This document shows, in pieces, positions 5,994 to 12,816 of a stretch of DNA of 13,794 bases (position 1 is the first letter of the stretch; the number at the start of each line of letters is the position of its first letter). The notes below the pieces were generated by a model, which was not told the DNA's origin, ran no database searches, and saw only the letters and a list, made by a program, of their open reading frames with translations. The translations under genes were made by a program, and so were the position numbers. Origin of the DNA: Aldersonia sp036524855. Its GTDB lineage: Bacteria; Actinomycetota; Actinomycetes; Mycobacteriales; Mycobacteriaceae. The stretch is from contig DATDBL010000252.1 in the NCBI GenBank assembly GCA_036524855.1, forward strand, positions 1 to 13,794. Direction: 5' to 3'.

Positions 5994-6923
5994 ATGAGTG
6001 ACTCGCCTGCAACCCGTCTCGCCCGACTCCAGGGCAAGATCATCGACTTCCGGCTGCGGCCCCCCACCGGCCCCTACCGCAACTTCTTCACCCCCACCGT
6101 GGTGGGCTCGGTCAACCGCATCCTCGGTCATCCCGTGCCGCGCTCCTACGCGATCAGCACCGACCCGTTCCCCAACGCCGAGGAGCGGGCGCTGCGGGCG
6201 ATGATCGACGAGATGGACGCCGCCGGGGTCCGCCTCGGTGTGATGAACGGGCGCCATTCGGTGAACCGGCCCGTGCCCGTGCACATCGAGGACGCCGACC
6301 TGGCCGAGCTGACCCAGCGCACCGACAACCGCGTCCTCGGGATCGCCGGCATCGACTTCGACAAGCCCACCGACGAGATCGTCGTCGGGCTCGACACCGC
6401 GATGAAGGAATTCGGCCTGGTCGGTGTCTGTATGGAACCCGGACTGGCACGCGAGCCCATGTACGCCGACGACGAGCGGATCTTCCCGATCTACGAGAAG
6501 ATCGCCGAACTCGGTGTGCCGCTGCTGTTCATGACCGGGCCGCTGGCCGGACCCGACATCAGCCACACCGATCCGGTCCGTTTCGACCGGGTGGCCAAGC
6601 GCCACCCCGGCATGCCGGTCATCCTGGGCCACGGCTGCTACCCCTATGTCAACGAGGCGATCGCGCTGGCGTTCAAGAGCGAGGCGACGGGGATTCACAA
6701 CGTGTTCGTGTCCCCGGACGTCTACGCGTTCGCCCCGGGCGGTCAGGGGTTCGTCCAGGGCATCAACTGGCTGCCCAACCGGTTCGTCTACGCCTCGGCG
6801 TACTCGTTCTGCGGGATCGAGGAGTCGGTGCACGAGACGCTGAAGCTCGGCATCGACGACGAGGCGCTCGACGCCTACATGTACCGCAACGCCGAGGCGC
6901 TGCTGCGCGCGACGGGGGCGTGA
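5994..6923 (+). CDS. Amidohydrolase-2-fold protein with unusual metal site
   Basis: This 309-residue protein fits the Amidohydrolase_2 (ACMSD/resorcylate decarboxylase-like) TIM-barrel family in length and layout. It has an opening IIDFRLRPP (16-24), the strand GVPLLFMTG (176-182 region), LGHGCYP with H213, the strand NRFVYASAYS, and a closing helix YRNAEALL. Canonical members bind zinc through HxH in the opening strand, a histidine after the third listed strand position, and aspartate in GSDYP. Here these are R20-x-R22, M180/T181 and A269; only H213 is kept. It may act without the usual metal, or as a lyase, hydrolase or isomerase of altered chemistry. Start: AGGAG (5982-5986) lies 7 bases upstream of the ATG. 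It is the first gene of the plus-strand operon, one base ahead of the next gene. Confidence 0.85.
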   Translation: MSDSPATRLARLQGKIIDFRLRPPTGPYRNFFTPTVVGSVNRILGHPVPRSYAISTDPFPNAEERALRAMIDEMDAAGVRLGVMNGRHSVNRPVPVHIEDADLAELTQRTDNRVLGIAGIDFDKPTDEIVVGLDTAMKEFGLVGVCMEPGLAREPMYADDERIFPIYEKIAELGVPLLFMTGPLAGPDISHTDPVRFDRVAKRHPGMPVILGHGCYPYVNEAIALAFKSEATGIHNVFVSPDVYAFAPGGQGFVQGINWLPNRFVYASAYSFCGIEESVHETLKLGIDDEALDAYMYRNAEALLRATGA

Positions 6924-6924
6924 A

Positions 6925-7929
6925 GTGACTAGGCGCAACACGAGAGTGACGATGCGGCGGCACCCGGCGGCCATGGTCACCGAGGCCGATTTCGCCATCG
7001 AGGAGACCGACCTGCCACGGCCCGGCGAGGGGCAGGCCTTGGTCAGGGTGCTCTACCTGTCGTTGGACCCGTACATGCGGCCGATGATGGACCCGGTGCG
7101 CTCCTACGTGCCGCACCTGAACCCCGGCGACGTCATGCCGGGTGCCACCATCGCCGAGGTGATCGAGAGCAACGAGCCCGACCTGCCACCGGGCACCATC
7201 GTGGCGTGCTCGCTGGGGTGGCAGACCCACGGGGTGGTGGCCAAGGACGCGGTCCGCGTCATCGATCGGAGTTCGGCGCCCTTGCCGGCCGCGCTCAGCG
7301 TTCTCGGCATGACCGGCGCCACTGCGCATTACGGTCTGCTCGAGCTCGCCAAGCCCATGCCCGGCGAGACGGTCGTCGTGACGGCGGCCTCCGGTGCGGT
7401 CGGCGGCGTCGTAGGCCAGATCGCCAAGATCAAGGGTTGCCGCGTCGTCGGCATCGCCGGCGGTCCCGAGAAGTGCCGCTACGTCGTCGACGAACTCGGC
7501 TTCGACGCGTGCATCGACTACAAGGCACCCGACTTCCACGAGCAGCTCGCGGCCGCCACACCCGACCACGTCGACGTCCTGTTCGAGAACGTCGGCGGCC
7601 CCGTCCTCGACGCCGTGCTCGAGCGGATCAACGACCACGCACGGATCGCGCTGTGCGGCAACATCAGCGACTACAACGCCGACCAGCCCTACGGGCTCAA
7701 GGGGCTACGCCAGCTGCTGATGCACCGCGTCACCGTGTACTCCTTCGTGATCGCCGAACACCGCGACTACTGGCCCGCCGCGATCGCCGAACTCTCCGGC
7801 TGGCTCGCCCAGGGAAAGATCAAACACAAGGAGGACATCGCCGAACGCCTCGACAGCGCGCCCAAGGCGTTCATCGCCATGCTCACTGGCGGAAACTTCG
7901 GCAAACAGCTCGTCAACGTCGGGGCCTGA
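6925..7929 (+). CDS. NADPH-dependent enoyl reductase, CurA/prostaglandin-reductase-like
   Basis: This 334-residue zinc-free medium-chain reductase belongs to the leukotriene B4 dehydrogenase/curcumin reductase subfamily, which reduces C=C bonds conjugated to a carbonyl. Marks are LYLSLDPYMRPMM near the N-terminus, the nucleotide-binding VTAASGAVGGVVGQIAKIKG, FENVGGPVLDAVL, ALCGNISDYN and the ending GGNFGKQLVNVG, all typical of this group. It starts with GTG one base after the amidohydrolase stop, preceded by a GGGGG stretch, so the two are co-transcribed; GTG 6946 or ATG 6952 are possible alternatives. In a catabolic setting it would saturate an unsaturated ketone, aldehyde or thioester intermediate. 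The actual substrate is not visible. Confidence 0.9.
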   Translation: MTRRNTRVTMRRHPAAMVTEADFAIEETDLPRPGEGQALVRVLYLSLDPYMRPMMDPVRSYVPHLNPGDVMPGATIAEVIESNEPDLPPGTIVACSLGWQTHGVVAKDAVRVIDRSSAPLPAALSVLGMTGATAHYGLLELAKPMPGETVVVTAASGAVGGVVGQIAKIKGCRVVGIAGGPEKCRYVVDELGFDACIDYKAPDFHEQLAAATPDHVDVLFENVGGPVLDAVLERINDHARIALCGNISDYNADQPYGLKGLRQLLMHRVTVYSFVIAEHRDYWPAAIAELSGWLAQGKIKHKEDIAERLDSAPKAFIAMLTGGNFGKQLVNVGA

Positions 7930-7943
7930 CCCGCCCCGGCACT

Positions 7944-7974
7944 CGCCTGCGCGTCCCCCCGGGACGCGCAGGCG
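7944..7974 (+). terminator. Strong hairpin, possible terminator or attenuator
   Basis: Bases 7944-7957 and 7961-7974 are perfect reverse complements (14 pairs, nearly all G-C) around a CCC loop. It lies 14 bases after the reductase stop and 54 bases before the SDR start. No T-run follows, which is common for actinobacterial terminators. It may end or reduce transcription of the amidohydrolase-reductase unit, or act as an mRNA 3' stabiliser that lets the SDR be expressed at a different level. Confidence 0.6.
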
Positions 7975-8027
7975 GGGATCGTCGACGCCGGGGCGAACGA
8001 GAATTCGAAGAACGGGGAGAACGCGAG

Positions 8028-8786
8028 ATGAACCCACGATTGGCGGACAAGGTCGCGATCGTCACCGGCGCGAGCCGCGGGATCGGACTCGGCATCGCCG
8101 AGCGCCTGGTGGCCGAGGGTGCGAAGGTGGTGATCACCGCCCGCAGGCAGGACGCGCTCGACGTGGGGGTGGCCTCCCTGGGCGGCCCCGAGCACGCGCT
8201 CGCGGTGGCCGGCCGCAGCGACGACATCGATCATCAGGCCGAGACCGTCAAGCGCGCGATGGACGTGTTCGGCAGTGTCGACCTGCTGGTGAACAACACC
8301 GGGATCAACCCGGTCTACGGGCCGATGGTCGAACTCGACCTGGCCGCGGCCCGCAAGATCGTCGAGGTCAACTGCCTCGCGGCGCTGTCGTGGGTGCAAC
8401 AGGCCCACACCGCCTGGATGGGTGGGCACGGCGGGTCGGTCGTCAACGTCTCGTCGGTGGCCGGACTCAAACCATCACCGGGCATCGGCTTCTACGGCGC
8501 GACCAAGGCAATGCTGGGCCATCTCACCGCCCAGCTGGCCGTGGAACTCGGCCCGGATCTGCGCGTGAACGCGGTCGCGCCGGCGGTGGTCAAAACCGCC
8601 TTCGCCACCGCCCTCTACGAGGGCATGGAGGACGAGGTGATCGCCGCCTACCCGCTCAAACGGCTGGGCGTGCCGCAGGACATCGCCGGCGCAGTGGCCT
8701 TTCTGCTCTCCGACGACGCCGCGTGGATCACCGGACAGACCATCGTGGTCGACGGCGGCCTGACACTGACCGCAGGAGCCGAGTAG
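8028..8786 (+). CDS. SDR-family NAD(P)-dependent dehydrogenase
   Basis: This 252-residue classical short-chain dehydrogenase/reductase has the cofactor motif TGASRGIG (13-20), the basic pair RR (39-40) after the second strand that favours NADP(H), NNTG (89-92, in place of NNAG), N115, serine 142/143 in VSSVAG, and the catalytic YGATK with Y156 and K160. The C-terminal WITGQTIVVDGGLTL is standard. It probably interconverts an alcohol and a ketone or a 3-oxoacyl group. The ATG at 8028 follows GGGGAG with a suitable gap. It lies 98 bases after the enoyl reductase, with a hairpin between, so it may be read through or have its own promoter. The next feature is the scar of another SDR, not a duplicate of this one's end. 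Confidence 0.9.
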   Translation: MNPRLADKVAIVTGASRGIGLGIAERLVAEGAKVVITARRQDALDVGVASLGGPEHALAVAGRSDDIDHQAETVKRAMDVFGSVDLLVNNTGINPVYGPMVELDLAAARKIVEVNCLAALSWVQQAHTAWMGGHGGSVVNVSSVAGLKPSPGIGFYGATKAMLGHLTAQLAVELGPDLRVNAVAPAVVKTAFATALYEGMEDEVIAAYPLKRLGVPQDIAGAVAFLLSDDAAWITGQTIVVDGGLTLTAGAE

Positions 8787-8789
8787 AGC

Positions 8790-8849
8790 GAGGAATCCGG
8801 TTTCGTCTCCGGCCAGGTGATCTTCGTCGCCGGCGGGCCACGGTCCTGA
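8790..8849 (+). pseudogene. C-terminal scar of a second SDR gene
   Basis: The frame from 8790 reads ESGFVSGQVIFVAGGPRS and then stops (TGA 8847-8849). The motif GFVSGQ-x-[IV]-x-V-AGG is the C-terminal end of classical SDR enzymes; the rest of that gene is absent. It starts within 4 bases of the intact SDR's stop, so the tail of a different SDR appears joined directly behind it. It is a non-functional remnant, recognised from a short but characteristic motif. Confidence 0.6.
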
Positions 8850-8861
8850 GCGTCCGGAACG

Positions 8862-8999
8862 GGTGCCGGTTTGGGCGCGTCGATTCCGGACGAGTCGTAC
8901 ACCGAGCTGGGCGCGAAGATCGCCGATCCGTGGTGGGCCGATGTGGTGCTGAAGGTGGCCCCGCCGTCGGCCGAGGAAGTGGGCGCTCTCCGGCGTGGA
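8862..8999 (+). pseudogene. Internal fragment of transhydrogenase alpha subunit (PntA)
   Basis: The frame reads GAGLGASIPDESYTELGAKI, then ADPWWADVVLKVAPPSAEEVGALRRG. This matches the region near residues 25-70 of the proton-translocating NAD(P) transhydrogenase alpha subunit (VESGAG-x-x-A-x-x-x-D-x-x-Y, then ADVVLKV-x-x-P). Neither the N-terminus nor the several hundred following residues are present, and the frame ends at TAA 9015. It follows 12 bases behind the SDR scar, in a different frame. Both look like relics of an older gene order into which this cluster was inserted, or of a deletion. It is not expected to be functional. Confidence 0.62.
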
Positions 9000-9073
9000 T
9001 GCGGCAGACTGACCTAACCTTGAATGGCCGGTATGTGGTCCTTCGGAAAGACTCACACAACGAAAGGGTCGCG

Positions 9074-9859
9074 ATGGGGCGAAGCAAGACGCAGGATCTT
9101 CCGGACCTGTCCGCCCTGCTGGTTCCTCGAAACGAGCTGATGCTCGCCGTGGAGCAGGCCGTGCTCCGGAACAGGACATCGGCCCTCGGCGCGGCGTCGC
9201 GCGCCGAGCAGATCGCGGCGAAGCTCGCGGGTGTCATCACGCTCGGGTTCGTGGAGTCGGGCCAGCGCCTGCTGGAAACGGACATCAGTGAGGTGCTGCA
9301 GGTCAGTCGCGCGCCGGTGCGCGAGGCGCTGCGGATTCTCGAGCGGGACAGGCTCGTGCACTTCCAGTCGCAGCGGGGTGCGCTGGTGACGGATCTGCGT
9401 GCGAGCGATGTCCGCGATCTGTTCGATGTCCGCGCCACCCTGTACGTGATGGTCCTGCGCCAGGAGCTGGCGGACCAGCCGGAGGATCTGAAGGCGGTGT
9501 TCGACGCCAACATCGGTAAGGTGCTGCAGGCGGCGCGGGAATCGGTCGACGCCTATGCGGTCGCCACGTTTCTGCTGAATAGCACCGTCGCGCAGATCTC
9601 GCGCAATCACATCGTCGGGGAGCTGCTGCAGTCGGTCTCCTTGCAGACCCTCCGGTATGTGCGGGTCGGCCTGGCCTCCACTCCCCGCGAGTTGCCGAAT
9701 TTCGCCAGGAAGTGGCGTGCCCTTCACCGCGCGATCGTCGAGCAGGACGCCGACCGCGCGGTCGAACTGGCCGAGCAACGAATTGTCAGCGTCCGCGATG
9801 CCGCGCTGCGCGCGCTGGGTGAGGCGGGGGCACGGCCCGCGGGCCGGCGCGCCGTCTGA
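9074..9859 (+). CDS. GntR-family (FCD) transcriptional regulator
   Basis: This 261-residue regulator has a winged helix at about 43-107 (SRAEQIAAKLAGVI, SEVLQVSRAPVREALRILE, RGALVTDL) followed by an FCD effector domain (113-245, DVRDLFDVRATLY onward). In FCD proteins a D/H/H/H set often holds a metal. Here the aligned positions read F, N, H and R, so only the histidine of LHRAIVEQD survives and the metal site is probably lost. ATG 9074 follows GAAAGGG by 5 bases; an in-frame ATG at 8999 would add 25 residues overlapping the PntA scar and is less likely. Regulators of this family usually repress nearby catabolic operons until an acid intermediate binds. It lies between the two matching palindromes at 5902 and 10061 and is the best candidate to bind both. 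No copy of the palindrome was seen before its own start. Confidence 0.88.
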   Translation: MGRSKTQDLPDLSALLVPRNELMLAVEQAVLRNRTSALGAASRAEQIAAKLAGVITLGFVESGQRLLETDISEVLQVSRAPVREALRILERDRLVHFQSQRGALVTDLRASDVRDLFDVRATLYVMVLRQELADQPEDLKAVFDANIGKVLQAARESVDAYAVATFLLNSTVAQISRNHIVGELLQSVSLQTLRYVRVGLASTPRELPNFARKWRALHRAIVEQDADRAVELAEQRIVSVRDAALRALGEAGARPAGRRAV

Positions 9860-10060
9860 GTCGCCATCTACGGCATGGTTGCGGTGACATACAGCGCCGA
9901 CGGCGTCGCCGACGATAGGTCCTGACGAGTCCGGACGCAGACACCACGCGGCCGAACCAGCATACGAGGCCGCACCGTACGGCCACTCGGCTTCGGTCGT
10001 CACACACGGATCCAGTGCGGGCAATCGACCGCGCGGCAGCAGTAGGCTCGCCATCACAGA
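9860..10060. other. Non-coding spacer before the dioxygenase operon
   Basis: About 200 bases follow the GntR stop before the operator. No start with a ribosome site, no recognisable protein motif, tRNA or clear terminator was found. A minus-strand frame stays open across it and runs antisense through the regulator gene, as expected by chance at this GC. The region could be another degraded segment, but no family could be named. Confidence 0.5.
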
Positions 10061-10096
10061 ATTATTGTCGACATAAATCGTGATTGATGTTACGTT
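10061..10096 (+). promoter_or_regulatory. Operator palindrome O2 and dioxygenase/ABC operon promoter
   Basis: ATTATTGTCGACATAAAT (10061-10078) is a palindrome of the form ATT-NN-TGTCGACA-NN-AAT. Its extended core (10066-10085) equals that at 5907-5926 except for two A/T swaps. TCGACA (10068-10073) can serve as a -35; with a 17-base spacer the -10 would be TACGTT (10091-10096), weaker than at the other site. The start codon is about 75 bases further on, leaving a normal leader. The shared design points to one regulator acting on both promoters by blocking the -35. Confidence 0.7.
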
Positions 10097-10170
10097 GTGA
10101 CTGTCACCACTCATCCGGCATCTGCCGGTCAATCGAATCGTGAAGAACCCGCCGAAATCGAGGAGTCCAC

Positions 10171-10965
10171 GTGAAGCTCAGAGTCACCGCCCTGACGGGA
10201 TCCATCGGCGCCGCAGTGGAAGGCGTTCGGCTCGACGAGCCCGTCGACGGCGACCTGTTGAAGGCACTGCGCGCAGCCTTCCGCGAGCACTGCACTCTCG
10301 TATTCCGAGACCAGTACGTAAAACCTCTGGCGCAGATCGAGTTTGCGCGGCTGTGGGGCGAACCGGTGGTCACGGAGATGCTGAATCCGTTGGACGGGCA
10401 CCCCGAGATCTATCAGGTCGCCAACGTCAAGAAGGAGACCACGGCCACCGAGGCCTGGCACTACGACGGCTCGTTCACCGCAGCACCGCCGAAGATCTCG
10501 ATGCTGTCGGCGATCACGACCCCGGTCGGCGGGGACACGATGTGGTCGAACCAGTACCTCGCCTACGAACGACTCTCCCCGGCAATGAAAGACACGTTGA
10601 ACGGTCTCAAGGTGCGATTCCGCGGCGTCCGCCTCGGCCGCATGCTCAACGTGGCCGACGAGGACACACCGACGGCGGTGCACCCACTGGTACGCACTCA
10701 CCCCGAGACCGGCCGGAAAGCCCTCTTCGTGGGACACCGGGAGAACGCCAGCATCGACGGGTGGACCCGACAGGAGAGCGAGCCCCTGCTGGAATACCTG
10801 TATTTGCACTCGGTCACCCCGGACAACGTCTACCGCCACGCCTGGCGCGAAGGAGACTTCGTCATGTGGGACAACCGGTGCACGATGCACTACGCGATCC
10901 ACGGCTACGGCGCCCAGGAACGAGTGCTCAACCGCATCACCCTCCGCGGTGAAGTCCCCGCGTAG
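10171..10965 (+). CDS. TauD/TfdA-family 2-oxoglutarate-dependent dioxygenase
   Basis: This 264-residue Fe(II)/2-oxoglutarate oxygenase matches the family length. The metal triad is H97-x-D99 (WHYDGSF) and H240 (WDNRCTMH). The 2-oxoglutarate-binding residues correspond to R251 and R255 (RVLNRITLRG), 11 and 15 residues after H240 as in E. coli TauD, plus T123 in GGDTMW. It should be active. Family members hydroxylate a carbon next to a sulfonate, sulfate, ether or amine so that the group falls off, giving an aldehyde or ketone. Start GTG 10171 has AGGAG (10161-10165) 5 bases upstream. Its association with a NitT/TauT-type importer suggests it attacks the imported compound. The real substrate cannot be told apart among taurine-like, alkyl sulfate and phenoxy acids. 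Confidence 0.9.
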   Translation: MKLRVTALTGSIGAAVEGVRLDEPVDGDLLKALRAAFREHCTLVFRDQYVKPLAQIEFARLWGEPVVTEMLNPLDGHPEIYQVANVKKETTATEAWHYDGSFTAAPPKISMLSAITTPVGGDTMWSNQYLAYERLSPAMKDTLNGLKVRFRGVRLGRMLNVADEDTPTAVHPLVRTHPETGRKALFVGHRENASIDGWTRQESEPLLEYLYLHSVTPDNVYRHAWREGDFVMWDNRCTMHYAIHGYGAQERVLNRITLRGEVPA

Positions 10966-11060
10966 GAGCGCCCGAAATCGGCCCATCAAACCCAGCCCCG
11001 CCGGCGCCCGCCGTCCACCGAGCGAATCCAACTGCGGCATCAACTGACTGGAGCAAACAC

Positions 11061-11909
11061 ATGCAAGTTCTCGATCGGCCCTCGGTGAGCGCCGCGGCAG
11101 CAGCCGGCGGAGCGGAACCCACCCGCCGGACCTGGAAGGTGCCCAGGGAGATGCTGGTGGTGCGGGGAGCACAGATCCTCCTCGGCCTCGCGTGGCTGGG
11201 ACTGTGGCAACTCACGGCCGACCGCAAGTGGCTGGACCCGGTGCTCGCGAAGACGCCGGGGCAGTCGTGGGACTACCTGGTAACGGCAGCGAGGTCCGGC
11301 GAGTTGTGGACCAACACTCGCTACACCATGGTCGCGGTGCTCATCGCGTGGATCCTGGCGGGGGCGATCGGTGTCGTCGTCGGCGTCGCGTTGGGTCTGC
11401 TGCCCCGAGTCGAGCGAGTGCTGACTCCGTTTCTCGATGCAGCCAATGCAATGCCTCGGATCGCCCTCGCGCCGTTGTTCATTGTGGCACTCGGCATCAA
11501 CACGTCGGCGAAGGTTGCGTTGGCCTCGACGCTGGTCTTCTTCATCGTGATGTCCGGAGCACGCGCCGGGGTGCGGTCCACCGACGCGGAATGGTTGCGT
11601 CTCTCCACTGTCCTGGGAGCCAGGAAATCTCAGATGTTCCTGAAGGTGCTCATTCCCGTGGCGACGCCGGCGATCTTCGCGGCGCTGAGGTTGGGGCTGA
11701 TCTACTCCTTGCTCGGCGTGGTCGGCTCCGAACTCATTTCGGCCCGAAATGGATTGGGCCAGTTGGTGGCCACCTACTCTGCGACATTCCGGATGGAGGC
11801 GGTGTACGCGATCCTACTGTTCCTGGCGGTGATCGCGGTGGTACTCAACCAGGTGATGAGTCACGCGGAGCGCTGGTTCCTGCGATGGCAGCCCCCAGTT
11901 GACCGATGA
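11061..11909 (+). CDS. ABC transporter permease, SsuC/TauC-like
   Basis: This 282-residue inner-membrane permease of the NitT/TauT (SsuC) family has a polar N-terminus of about 33 residues followed by roughly six hydrophobic segments (for example 36-52, 90-114, 136-165, 212-224, 247-263). The ATPase-coupling EAA-type loop is at about 177-212, with VLGARKSQMFLKVLIPVATP. The start ATG 11061 has GGAG (11050-11053) 7 bases upstream. The 95-base gap after the dioxygenase contains no obvious terminator, so co-transcription is likely. The ATPase and binding protein follow, completing the importer. The ligand is unknown; nitrate, sulfonates, thiamine precursors and aromatic acids all occur as ligands in this family. 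Confidence 0.9.
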   Translation: MQVLDRPSVSAAAAAGGAEPTRRTWKVPREMLVVRGAQILLGLAWLGLWQLTADRKWLDPVLAKTPGQSWDYLVTAARSGELWTNTRYTMVAVLIAWILAGAIGVVVGVALGLLPRVERVLTPFLDAANAMPRIALAPLFIVALGINTSAKVALASTLVFFIVMSGARAGVRSTDAEWLRLSTVLGARKSQMFLKVLIPVATPAIFAALRLGLIYSLLGVVGSELISARNGLGQLVATYSATFRMEAVYAILLFLAVIAVVLNQVMSHAERWFLRWQPPVDR

Positions 11910-11949
11910 CCGATCTGTCATCGGAAACGACAAGTCTGGAGCAGACGAG

Positions 11950-12771
11950 ATGACCATGATTTCCACCGCACCGCGCGCAGCACGTTCCGCCGACGCCGGA
12001 CCGGCCGCAAATCCGGGCAGGAACGCGATCGAGTTCGAAGGTGTGGAAGTAACCTATCCGGCGCCGCAGGGTGGGACCCGAACCGTGTTGTCCGGAATCG
12101 ACCTACAGATCCCGGCCGGCGAATTCACCGCCATCGTCGGCCGAAGCGGCTGCGGTAAGACGACTTTGCTGAACATGGCGGCCGGTCTGGTCGACCCCGC
12201 CGCGGGCACGGTGTCCGTTATGGGAAAGGCTCCCAGGGACGCGCGGTCGCAGCTCGGATTCATGCTGGCACGCGATGCCCTGCTGCCGTGGCGCAGCGCG
12301 TTGCGCAATGTCGAGTACGGGCTCGAGTTGCGGGGCGTGAGCCGGGCAAAGCGCAGGACGCTGGGGCGGCAGTGGCTGCAGGCGGTCCACCTCGAGGATG
12401 CTGGGCACCTGTGGCCCTGGCAGCTGTCCCAGGGTATGCGGCAACGCGTGGCACTGGCGCGAACCTGGGCGCTCGACCCGGACGTGCTGCTGATGGACGA
12501 ACCCTTCGCCGCGCTGGACGTCAACACCCGGATGTCGGTGCAGCGGGAATTCCTCGAGTTGTGGCAGCGCGAAGAGCACCGCACCGTCATCTTCGTCACC
12601 CACGATCTGGGTGAGGCGGTGGCCCTCGCCGACCGGATCGTGCTGATGGGCGAGGGGAAGATCCTCGACGACGTACAGGTGGACATCCCACGACCACGAG
12701 AACTCTCCACGGTGTCCGCTGACCCGCAGTACCAGGCGATATACGAACGTCTGCGTGAACGGCTGCACTGA
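11950..12771 (+). CDS. ABC transporter ATPase, SsuB/TauB-like
   Basis: This 273-residue ATP-hydrolysing subunit has Walker A GRSGCGKT (64-71), signature LSQGMRQRVALAR (159-171), Walker B VLLMDEP (179-185), a D-loop AALD and switch histidine H218 (FVTHDL). The Q-loop is odd: the usual FQ-x-x-x-LLPW reads FMLARDALLPW (104-114), so alanine 107 stands where glutamine normally contacts magnesium and relays the permease signal. ATG 11950 has GGAG (11938-11941) 8 bases upstream; a TTG start at 11899 overlapping the permease is possible but less likely. The gap to the permease is 40 bases. The start is about 0.8 certain, the family nearly so. Confidence 0.9.
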   Translation: MTMISTAPRAARSADAGPAANPGRNAIEFEGVEVTYPAPQGGTRTVLSGIDLQIPAGEFTAIVGRSGCGKTTLLNMAAGLVDPAAGTVSVMGKAPRDARSQLGFMLARDALLPWRSALRNVEYGLELRGVSRAKRRTLGRQWLQAVHLEDAGHLWPWQLSQGMRQRVALARTWALDPDVLLMDEPFAALDVNTRMSVQREFLELWQREEHRTVIFVTHDLGEAVALADRIVLMGEGKILDDVQVDIPRPRELSTVSADPQYQAIYERLRERLH

Positions 12772-12816
12772 ATCATCCTCGGCAATCAAGCGTCCCGACA
12801 AGCAGGAGACCCCCAG

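Noticed and set aside
5904..6998. Minus-strand open frame of 364 codons opposite the amidohydrolase-like gene
   Set aside because: It is the mirror of a well-supported coding region and its translation has no family motif.
8390..9073. Long upstream extension of the GntR frame through the SDR gene
   Set aside because: The extension is out of frame with the SDR and the scars and has an R/G-rich chance composition; the regulator domain fits a start at 9074.
9053..10132. Minus-strand open frame across the GntR gene and the following spacer
   Set aside because: Most of it is antisense to the regulator, and the spacer part has no recognisable motif or ribosome site.
11899..11949. TTG 11899 as the ATPase start, overlapping the permease
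   Set aside because: A rare start without a clear ribosome site; ATG 11950 has GGAG at a good distance.
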